Assembly: GCA_943325595.2 (NCBI GenBank)
Contig: CALPQA020000003.1
Span: forward strand, 1-22,187
DNA: 22,187 nt
Source: Auritidibacter sp. Marseille-P8566
Lineage (GTDB): Bacteria > Bacteroidota > Bacteroidia > Flavobacteriales > Flavobacteriaceae
Direction of reading: 5' to 3'
Position 1 is the first letter of the stretch; each line of letters starts with the position of its first letter. Below the pieces are notes generated by a model. That model did no database searches, was not told the origin of the DNA, and saw nothing but the letters and a program-made list of their open reading frames with translations. A program made the translations under genes and the position numbers. Below are positions 15,470-22,187 of the stretch, piece after piece.

Positions 15470-16894
15470 ATGACAAAAAAATATTTTTCTAGAATAAATG
15501 CTATTTTAATTGTGTGTGTTGCGCTTATTTATTCTTGCGCTAGCAAACAAAACGCGGCCGACCCTTCCGTTGCTGCTTGGAAAAATATGAAACAAATTGT
15601 TGATGGAATCCACACTCCCGTATTCCAAAATAAAACGTATTTAATCACAAATTATGGTGCCAAAGCGGATGGTATTTTCGATAATACACAGGCTTTTAAA
15701 AATACAATCCAAGTATGTTCTGAAAACGGAGGAGGAATAGTTGAAGTTCCAGCTGGAAAATATTTTACAGGACCTATATTTTTGGATAACAATATCAATC
15801 TGCACTTGGACGAAGGGGCAGAAATCATTTTCAGTACCAATCCCGCAGCTTATCCTATTGTTCTGACCTCTTTTGAAGGAACAGAAGTGATGAATTATTC
15901 TCCTTTAGTGTCGGCTTATCAAAAAAACAATGTTGCTATTACTGGAAAAGGAACTTTGAATGGGCAGGGGAACAATGAAAATTGGTGGCCTTGGGCTGGA
16001 AAAACGGAGTACGGCTGGAAGAAAGCAATGCCAATACAAAATGTTGCGAAATTGATGGAAATGGCCGAAGCAGGAGTTCCCGTTGCGGAACGTGTTTTTG
16101 GAGAAGGATTTTACTTAAGACCTAATTTTATTGAGTTTTTTGAGTGCAATACTGTCATGCTAAAAGATATTAAAATCATTAATGCTCCTTTTTGGATACT
16201 TCACCCAATGAAATCTACTAATGTTATTATTGACGGGGTTACCATTACAAGCCACGGTCCAAACAATGATGGTTGTGATCCAGAATATTCTAAAAATGTT
16301 ATTATTCGCAACTGTAATTTCAATACGGGCGACGATTGTATTGCCATAAAATCGGGTAGAGATGCCGATGGAAGACGCGTTGGAATAACATCAGAAAATA
16401 TTATCGTTCAAAATTGCAAAATGTTTGATGGTCATGGTGGAGTTACTATTGGTAGTGAGATATCGGCTGGGGTTAGAAATGTTTTTGTTGAGAATTGTGA
16501 GATGGACAGCCCTGAGTTGGATCGCGCCTTTAGGATTAAAACCAATACCAAGAGAGGTGGCTTCGTAGAAAATTTATTTGTCAGAAACTGTACAATCGGG
16601 GAGATCAAAGAATCGGTTTTAGGAATTGATTTGTATTATGGGGTTCATGGAAACCAGTCTGGGAATTTCATGCCGCGTATTGAAAACCTATATTTCGAAA
16701 ATGTAAGTGTGAAAAATGGAGGCAAATATGGAATTCTAGCCAAAGGGCACAAAGGGTTTCCTATAAAAAACATTGTCTTTAAAAACGTAACAATTGAAAA
16801 AGTAAAATCTAAGTATTCTATTGAAAATGTTGAAAATTTAAATTTTATAAATACGAAAATAAATGGAGAGCTGGTTGACAGTCCTACTAAATAA
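15470..16894 (+). CDS. GH28 polygalacturonase lipoprotein
   Basis: A 474-residue glycoside hydrolase family 28 enzyme with a right-handed beta-helix, which hydrolyses alpha-1,4-galacturonan linkages. The family catalytic motifs are all present: NNDGCDPE (Asp267), TGDDCIAIKSG (Asp288, Asp289), DGHGGVTIGSE (His322) and FRIKTN (Arg355, Lys357). The N-terminus is a lipoprotein signal with lipid-anchored Cys23 (LIYSC). The residues after the cysteine (ASKQNAAD) lack the early acidic cluster of a Bacteroidota lipoprotein export signal, so a periplasm-facing location is more likely than the cell surface. Endo or exo action cannot be told from the sequence. It is first in the operon behind operator copy 3, 40 bases before susC. 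Confidence 0.93.
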   Translation: MTKKYFSRINAILIVCVALIYSCASKQNAADPSVAAWKNMKQIVDGIHTPVFQNKTYLITNYGAKADGIFDNTQAFKNTIQVCSENGGGIVEVPAGKYFTGPIFLDNNINLHLDEGAEIIFSTNPAAYPIVLTSFEGTEVMNYSPLVSAYQKNNVAITGKGTLNGQGNNENWWPWAGKTEYGWKKAMPIQNVAKLMEMAEAGVPVAERVFGEGFYLRPNFIEFFECNTVMLKDIKIINAPFWILHPMKSTNVIIDGVTITSHGPNNDGCDPEYSKNVIIRNCNFNTGDDCIAIKSGRDADGRRVGITSENIIVQNCKMFDGHGGVTIGSEISAGVRNVFVENCEMDSPELDRAFRIKTNTKRGGFVENLFVRNCTIGEIKESVLGIDLYYGVHGNQSGNFMPRIENLYFENVSVKNGGKYGILAKGHKGFPIKNIVFKNVTIEKVKSKYSIENVENLNFINTKINGELVDSPTK

Positions 16895-16934
16895 TTTTAC
16901 CCAAATCTATTAATAACCAAATCTAATTTAAATT

Positions 16935-19900
16935 ATGAATTTCAAACAATTATTTAAAAAAAGGTCGAATTATTTTTCTGCCTTTATGCTGCTAATGAGC
17001 CTTTTTATGGGGCATCAAATGCTGGCGCAACAAGTTTCGTCAATTAGCGGGACTGTTACAGATGCTTCTGGAGTAACTATTCCTGGAGTAAATGTTCTTG
17101 AAAAAGGAACTAAAAACAATGTGGCTTCAGATGGTGAAGGAAAGTTTACCCTACAAACTTCAAACCCAAATGCAGTCTTAGTAATCACTTTTATTGGTTA
17201 TCAATCACAAGAAATTAATGCTGCTGGAAAGAAAAGCATTAAGGTGGTCCTTAAAGATGAATCGCAATCATTACAAGAAGTAGTTGTGGTTGGATACGGT
17301 ACGGTAAAGAAAAAAGACCTTACCGGTTCGGTTAACAGTTTAAGTGCTGAGACAATTACGCAAAGAAATGTTTCAAGTCCGTTAGAGGCTATTCAAGGAA
17401 GCATGCCAGGAGTTCAAATTACGTCCAAAACAGGTCGTATTGGTGATGGTTTTGATGTTATTATTAGAGGGGCAAACTCACTTAATGGTTCAAAACCATT
17501 GTATGTTGTAGATGGTGTTCCTTTGGATGGAATCGACTTTTTAAATCCACAAGATATTGCTAGAATTGACGTATTAAAAGATGCTTCTTCTGCCGCAATT
17601 TATGGTTCTAGAGGAGCTAGTGGAGTTGTAATTGTTACTACAAAAAGTGGTGCTAATGCAAAATCAGGAATGACCGTTTCTTATGATACCTCCTTTGGTG
17701 TTAAAGAAGTGGCAAGATTACCAAAAATGATGAGTGGAGAAAAATGGTGGTACTACCATCAGTCTGCCTTCATGGGAACCATTAACTTGAACAATCCAAT
17801 GGCAATTACGCCAGTACAATTAGAGGCCAATACAATTGGTACCTTAAGTCCTTTATTGAAAAGAAGAGTTGCTGAAAACAATACTTTTGATTGGTACGAT
17901 GCCGTACTTAAAACAGGGATGACGCAAAACAATTATGTATCTGTTTCAGGACGTGCCGATAGCGGAATGTCTTATAACTTAGCCATAGGTTCTCAAAGTG
18001 AAACAGGAAACGTAGACCACGAATCACTTGACAAATACACTTTTAAAGCAGGTTTTAATCATACTATAAACGATAAATTCTCATTGGGAGTTAATCTATC
18101 CATCGCTAAAACTAACGAAGAATTAGGAAGTGTTGATGCCATGACAGAAGCTTTTAGATTGAACCCTTTCTTATCTCCATGGGCAGTTGACTCCAACGGG
18201 GACGAAATAGTAGGTCAGTTGTACCTTACTCCAGGAAAATTAAGTTACATAAATGCTGCCGGAGTAAGTGTGTCACAAATAGACAAAACAAGTACAATCA
18301 ATCCATTGATAGAAATTGCAAATTCATCTGACCAAATTGTAAGATGGAAAACCGTTGGAAATGCATTTGTAGAATACAAACCAAATTCATGGTTATCCTT
18401 CAAATCTACTTATTCAGCAGGAATTGAAGATTATAGAAGAGGAAAATCTTGGAAAGGACTAACAAACGTTGGACTTCTTAACAACAGATTGCCTTCAGGT
18501 GAAATTACAAATTACAATAATTTCAATTATACTTGGGACAATCAATTCAACATTAAGTATGCCATCAACAAAGACAATCAATTCAACCTTTTAGGACTTC
18601 AAAGTTTTTATTCTAACCGAGATGAAACGTCTTCCTTAAGTTCTAAAAACCAGCCTTTTAATAGTGATTTTTACAACCTTGGAACCGGTTTGCAAACGTC
18701 TTACGCTGTGGCGTCTAATTACAGTTTGAATTCTCTAAGCTCTTATGCTTTGCGTTTAAATTATACTTTTAAAGACAAATATTTATTGACCGCTTCTAAC
18801 CGATGGGACGGTTCCTCTGTATTGTCTAAAGACAATAAATGGAGTTTCTTCCCTTCTTTAGCTTTGGCATGGAAAGTAAAAGAAGAATCATTTTTAACCA
18901 ATAGTACAATTGTTTCTGATTTAAAAGTAAGAGCAAGTATTGGATATACAGGAAATGATACGGTAGATCCTTATTCTTCTTTAAACACGTTGAACCAACA
19001 AACGTATTATGATTTCAACTCGGTTAATGCCAATGGTTGGTTAGCAGCTTCTTTAGCGAATAGCAATCTAACTTGGGAAAAAACAAGAGAACTTAACTTT
19101 GGTTTGGATTTTGGATTCTTAAAAAATAGAATTTCAGGAAGTGTGGATGTATACGACAGGTTGTCGAAAGATTTGATCTTTAAGCAAACATTGCCTTTAG
19201 AAACGGGTTATTCTTCTACTTTTGCTAACGTAGGTTCTGTAAGCAATAAAGGAGTCGAAGTTTTATTGACAACGACCAACATTAAATCTAAAAAAGTGTC
19301 TTGGGAAACTACTTTTGCGTTCACTAAAAACGTGAATAAATTGGTGTCTTTATACAACCAAACGAAAGTAAGTGATGTAGGGAACAACTTGTTCATCGGA
19401 GAAAATATCAATTCAATTTACAACTATGTTTTTGATGGTATTTGGCAAGAAAGCGACAGGGCTTTAGCAGCAACTTTCAATCAATTACCAGGTCAAGCAA
19501 GAGTAAAAGATTTGAATGGTGATGGTAGAATTGATGCTGTAAATGACCGAACTGTTTTAGGAAATACAACACCTGAATGGTCTGGAAGCTTAAGTTCTAA
19601 TTTGAAAATTGGTGATTTTGATTTGGCAATAACAGCAATTACGAATCAAAATGTATTGGTGTTGAGTAACTTCCACGATAATTTTGCGGATGTAAATGAC
19701 AGAGGACGTCAAAAAGCAGATTTAGCCGATTGGTATGTTCCTGCAAATGGTGCTGGTGTTGCTGCTCAAACTTCAAATACCAACCCACAACCGCGTAACG
19801 AAGGTCAATATTGGGCATCGAACATGGCGTTTTATAGAGATGCTTCTTTTATAAAAATAAAAAACATCGCTGTTGGATACTCTTTAAATGGAGAATTGCT

Positions 19901-20063
19901 TAAAAAATTAAAAATTAAATCTTTTAGAATTTATGCAAATGTGTTGAACCCATTCGTATTTACAAAATATGATGGTTACGATCCAGAATGGGCTGGTGCA
20001 GCTTTAGGAACAGGACGTACCGGTTCAATTACTTACCAAATGGGATTAAGCATTAAATTATAA
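16935..20063 (+). CDS. SusC-like TonB-dependent oligosaccharide receptor
   Basis: A 1042-residue outer-membrane TonB-dependent receptor of the SusC/RagA family, which imports oligosaccharides with its SusD partner. Order of parts: signal peptide (about 1-32, ending LAQ), CarboxypepD-regulatory-like domain (about 36-107), TonB-box-like segment QEVVVVGYG (114-122), plug domain (about 124-238, with LYVVDGVPL and AAIYGSRGASGVVIVTTKSG), then a long beta-barrel ending SITYQMGLSIKL with the usual C-terminal aromatic/hydrophobic pattern. The length is normal for SusC. With GH28 in front and KDG-pathway genes nearby, oligogalacturonides are the inferred substrate. It is followed after 28 bases by susD. 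Confidence 0.95.
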   Translation: MNFKQLFKKRSNYFSAFMLLMSLFMGHQMLAQQVSSISGTVTDASGVTIPGVNVLEKGTKNNVASDGEGKFTLQTSNPNAVLVITFIGYQSQEINAAGKKSIKVVLKDESQSLQEVVVVGYGTVKKKDLTGSVNSLSAETITQRNVSSPLEAIQGSMPGVQITSKTGRIGDGFDVIIRGANSLNGSKPLYVVDGVPLDGIDFLNPQDIARIDVLKDASSAAIYGSRGASGVVIVTTKSGANAKSGMTVSYDTSFGVKEVARLPKMMSGEKWWYYHQSAFMGTINLNNPMAITPVQLEANTIGTLSPLLKRRVAENNTFDWYDAVLKTGMTQNNYVSVSGRADSGMSYNLAIGSQSETGNVDHESLDKYTFKAGFNHTINDKFSLGVNLSIAKTNEELGSVDAMTEAFRLNPFLSPWAVDSNGDEIVGQLYLTPGKLSYINAAGVSVSQIDKTSTINPLIEIANSSDQIVRWKTVGNAFVEYKPNSWLSFKSTYSAGIEDYRRGKSWKGLTNVGLLNNRLPSGEITNYNNFNYTWDNQFNIKYAINKDNQFNLLGLQSFYSNRDETSSLSSKNQPFNSDFYNLGTGLQTSYAVASNYSLNSLSSYALRLNYTFKDKYLLTASNRWDGSSVLSKDNKWSFFPSLALAWKVKEESFLTNSTIVSDLKVRASIGYTGNDTVDPYSSLNTLNQQTYYDFNSVNANGWLAASLANSNLTWEKTRELNFGLDFGFLKNRISGSVDVYDRLSKDLIFKQTLPLETGYSSTFANVGSVSNKGVEVLLTTTNIKSKKVSWETTFAFTKNVNKLVSLYNQTKVSDVGNNLFIGENINSIYNYVFDGIWQESDRALAATFNQLPGQARVKDLNGDGRIDAVNDRTVLGNTTPEWSGSLSSNLKIGDFDLAITAITNQNVLVLSNFHDNFADVNDRGRQKADLADWYVPANGAGVAAQTSNTNPQPRNEGQYWASNMAFYRDASFIKIKNIAVGYSLNGELLKKLKIKSFRIYANVLNPFVFTKYDGYDPEWAGAALGTGRTGSITYQMGLSIKL

Positions 20064-20091
20064 TACAATTAAAATTTTAAAAAAAGTTAAA

Positions 20092-21693
20092 ATGAAAAAA
20101 GCAATAATAATTTTAGGAATACTAGTAACTGCTTTCAGTTCTTGTAGTATTGACGAAGATAACAGATCGTTTGCTAATCCAGAAGTAGAATATTTAACCA
20201 CTACTGGATTCGAAGCATTAGTAAATGCAAATTACGCTCAATTAAGAGAAATTTATGGTAACGAAGCATGGTTGTTTTGTGCTGGAACCGATTTGTATGC
20301 CGCTGGAAGAAGTCCAGAGCCAGACGGTTTAAGCAAATACACACAATTAAATCCAGCTTCTGAAGGGGTTGATTTGTTGTACAATAAATGTTATGCTGCT
20401 ATTCAAAAAGCAAACATGGCTTTGTATTATTCAACAGTTACAGCGCCAGCGACTACCTTGAATAACAGAATTGGTGAAATTAAATTTTTGCGTGCGAATG
20501 CTTATTTCCTATTGGTGCAAACCTACGGTGGAGTTAGCTTAGTTCAAGAATATTCTAAAACACCTCAAATGTTTTTCGAAAGAAATACGGCTGCAGAAGT
20601 ATATACTTTCATCATTTCAGATTTGTTAGCTTCTCTTGATTTAGTGAGCACTTCTTCTTACACAGGAAGAGTTAACAAAAGAGCGGTACAAGATTTACTG
20701 GCAAAAGTATATTTAACAAGAGGGTACGAGTCGTTTGCAAGTGCTACTGATTTTGCTACAGCGGCAACTTATGCTGATGCGGCTATCAACAACCAAGCAT
20801 TATCAATAACTCCAGCAAATTTATGGAAACCAGGTAATGATATGAATGCAGAAGTTATTTTCTCAGTTCAATATGCAACGGGTTCTGTAAGTGCTTCTCC
20901 ACAAACGTTAGGTAACAAGCAAGCAAGTTATTTCGGACCGTACCAAGGTGGGGCTGATGTTGCGGGAAAAGCACCTTTTAGAACGTATAATTTATGTCCG
21001 ACACAATTCGCAATTAGCCTTTATACACAAGCTGATTTAAGATGGAAATCTACTTTTATGGATGTATGTTATACGAAGTACTACGATTTTTATCTAGCGG
21101 TAAATCCATCAACAGTATTTCACTATTATGCACCACAATGGATTACTCCAGCTCAAAAAACAGCTTTTTTAGCAGCTAATCCTACACTATTGCCAGCGAA
21201 CTATCATAATTATGGTACGTATGGTGCAGGTGTAGTGAGTTTGGATTATGCAACAATTCCAGTTCGTAAATTTGACGATCCTTCTGCGCCTTACGGTGCT
21301 AAAACAAGTACTAGAGACATTGTTTTATCGCGTCTTGGAGAAACCTATTTGATTGCTGCGGAAGCGTATTTGAAAAAAGGAGATTTGGCAACAGGTTTAA
21401 CAAGATTAAATGCTGTTAGAACAAGAGCTGCGGTGCCAAGTGCGACACTTGCAGAATTCAACATGGATTATTTATTGGATGAAAGCGCTAGAGAAACATT
21501 GGGAGAATACCACCGATGGTTTGACCTTAAGCGTACTGGAAAATTAGTAGAGAGAGCGTCTTTGTACAATTATTTAATTCAAGCGAGCAACTTTAATGGT
21601 GCTAACGGACAACTTAAAATTTTAAGACCGATTCCACAAAGTGCATTGGATTTGAATTTAAATAAAAATTTTCCACAAAATCCAGCTTACTAA
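20092..21693 (+). CDS. SusD-like surface glycan-binding lipoprotein
   Basis: A 533-residue RagB/SusD family protein that caps the SusC barrel and binds glycan at the surface. The lipoprotein signal ends at Cys18 (TAFSSC). The next residues, SIDED, are acid-rich like the lipoprotein export signal described in Flavobacteriia, supporting surface exposure. Helical TPR-like repeats fill the N-terminal half. The C-terminal LLDESARETLGEYHRWFDLK stretch and the closing LRPIPQSALDLN are SusD hallmarks. The gene follows susC by 28 bases and precedes a strong terminator, so it is the last gene of the operon. Confidence 0.94.
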   Translation: MKKAIIILGILVTAFSSCSIDEDNRSFANPEVEYLTTTGFEALVNANYAQLREIYGNEAWLFCAGTDLYAAGRSPEPDGLSKYTQLNPASEGVDLLYNKCYAAIQKANMALYYSTVTAPATTLNNRIGEIKFLRANAYFLLVQTYGGVSLVQEYSKTPQMFFERNTAAEVYTFIISDLLASLDLVSTSSYTGRVNKRAVQDLLAKVYLTRGYESFASATDFATAATYADAAINNQALSITPANLWKPGNDMNAEVIFSVQYATGSVSASPQTLGNKQASYFGPYQGGADVAGKAPFRTYNLCPTQFAISLYTQADLRWKSTFMDVCYTKYYDFYLAVNPSTVFHYYAPQWITPAQKTAFLAANPTLLPANYHNYGTYGAGVVSLDYATIPVRKFDDPSAPYGAKTSTRDIVLSRLGETYLIAAEAYLKKGDLATGLTRLNAVRTRAAVPSATLAEFNMDYLLDESARETLGEYHRWFDLKRTGKLVERASLYNYLIQASNFNGANGQLKILRPIPQSALDLNLNKNFPQNPAY

Positions 21694-21733
21694 GTGTATT
21701 AAATTAAGTTAATATTTTTGTTTTAGTTAAATT

Positions 21734-21768
21734 AGGAGCTTGCTATAATTGGTCAAGCTCCTTTTTTT
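21734..21768 (+). terminator. Rho-independent terminator after susD
   Basis: A 9-bp stem (21734-21742 with 21754-21762, AGGAGCTTG/CAAGCTCCT) with an 11-base loop and a T-run (21762-21768). It ends the GH28-susC-susD transcript and separates it from the hydrolase that follows. Confidence 0.85.
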
Positions 21769-21810
21769 AAATCAATTTAGAATTACTATTTTTATGTTTT
21801 AATAATCATT

Positions 21811-22187
21811 ATGAAGTACGCAATTCTGGTTTTGTTTTTATTTTCTAATTGGATGTATTCCCAAACCCAATTCACCACTGACACTTCGTATACTGTTCAG
21901 AGCACTTTTAACAAAGAGAAAATGAAGTTTCCCTTTCTTAAAATTGTTGAAGAGCAAAAGTACGAGAACGTAGTTGCTGTTAATGATTTGGTTTACAAAA
22001 AAATAGATTCTAGGGAACTTCACTTAGATGCTTTCTATACTTCAGATAGTAAGTCGTTACCCGCTGTAGTATTGATTCACGGTGGTGGTTGGAAATCGGG
22101 TAATAAGAACCAGATGCATTTGATGGCACAAGAAATAGCCGCCAAAGGGTATGCTTGTTTTGCAATTGAGTACCGATTAGCGCCGGA
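21811..22187 (+). CDS. Secreted alpha/beta hydrolase, 5' part only (runs off the window)
   Basis: The first 125 codons of a gene cut by the window end. The ATG at 21811 gives a signal peptide (about residues 1-18, ending MYSQ). Further on come AVVLIHGGGWKSGNKNQ, which holds the oxyanion-hole HGGGW motif of esterases and lipases, and CFAIEYRLAP, typical of the following strand. The catalytic Ser, Asp and His lie beyond the window. Beside a pectin uptake operon, a carbohydrate esterase (for example a pectin or xylan acetylesterase) is likely but unproven. It starts 43 bases after the susD terminator, so it probably has its own promoter. I see no clear TAnnTTTG box there. Confidence 0.75.
   Translation, partial: MKYAILVLFLFSNWMYSQTQFTTDTSYTVQSTFNKEKMKFPFLKIVEEQKYENVVAVNDLVYKKIDSRELHLDAFYTSDSKSLPAVVLIHGGGWKSGNKNQMHLMAQEIAAKGYACFAIEYRLAP

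Overview
The window looks like a chromosomal segment of a Flavobacterium-like member of the Bacteroidota. The evidence is an AT-rich sequence, a SusC/SusD pair, promoters of the TTTG-N19/20-TAnnTTTG type, lipoproteins and weak Shine-Dalgarno signals. Almost all of it is one locus for uptake and catabolism of pectin-derived uronates and galactarate. No rRNA, tRNA, CRISPR array or insertion sequence was seen.

Layout. (a) 36-1363: a PIG-L family deacetylase and a WbqC family protein, probably the end of a surface-polysaccharide synthesis cluster, closed by a strong terminator at 1441-1470. (b) 1501-2442, minus strand: a secreted alpha/beta hydrolase, probably a carbohydrate esterase. (c) 2866-9803: a five-gene operon of ExuT-like MFS permease, GntP-type permease, galactarate dehydratase (garD), 5-dehydro-4-deoxyglucarate dehydratase (kdgD) and 2-oxoglutarate semialdehyde dehydrogenase. 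(d) 9930-14031: kduI-kduD-uxaC-kdgK, closed by a bidirectional terminator at 14081-14112. (e) 14119-15147, minus strand: a LacI family regulator. (f) 15470-21693: GH28 polygalacturonase lipoprotein, SusC-like receptor and SusD-like lipoprotein, closed by a terminator at 21734-21768. (g) 21811 to the window end: the start of a second secreted alpha/beta hydrolase.

How it fits together. SusC/SusD would import oligogalacturonides, GH28 would hydrolyse them, and the permeases would carry monomers or sugar acids across the inner membrane. KduI and KduD take 5-keto-4-deoxyuronate to 2-keto-3-deoxygluconate (KDG), which KdgK phosphorylates. UxaC isomerises galacturonate or glucuronate. GarD, KdgD and the semialdehyde dehydrogenase form a separate oxidative route from galactarate to 2-oxoglutarate. 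Several linking enzymes are not in the window: tagaturonate/fructuronate reductase, altronate/mannonate dehydratase, uronate dehydrogenase, KDPG aldolase, pectate lyase and unsaturated glucuronyl hydrolase.

The most notable signal is regulatory. The 14-bp palindrome TGyAATCGATTrCA occurs once at each of the three plus-strand catabolic/uptake promoters, abutting or overlapping the -7 box, and a degenerate copy lies in front of the LacI gene. This points to one LacI-type repressor controlling both catabolic branches and the uptake genes.
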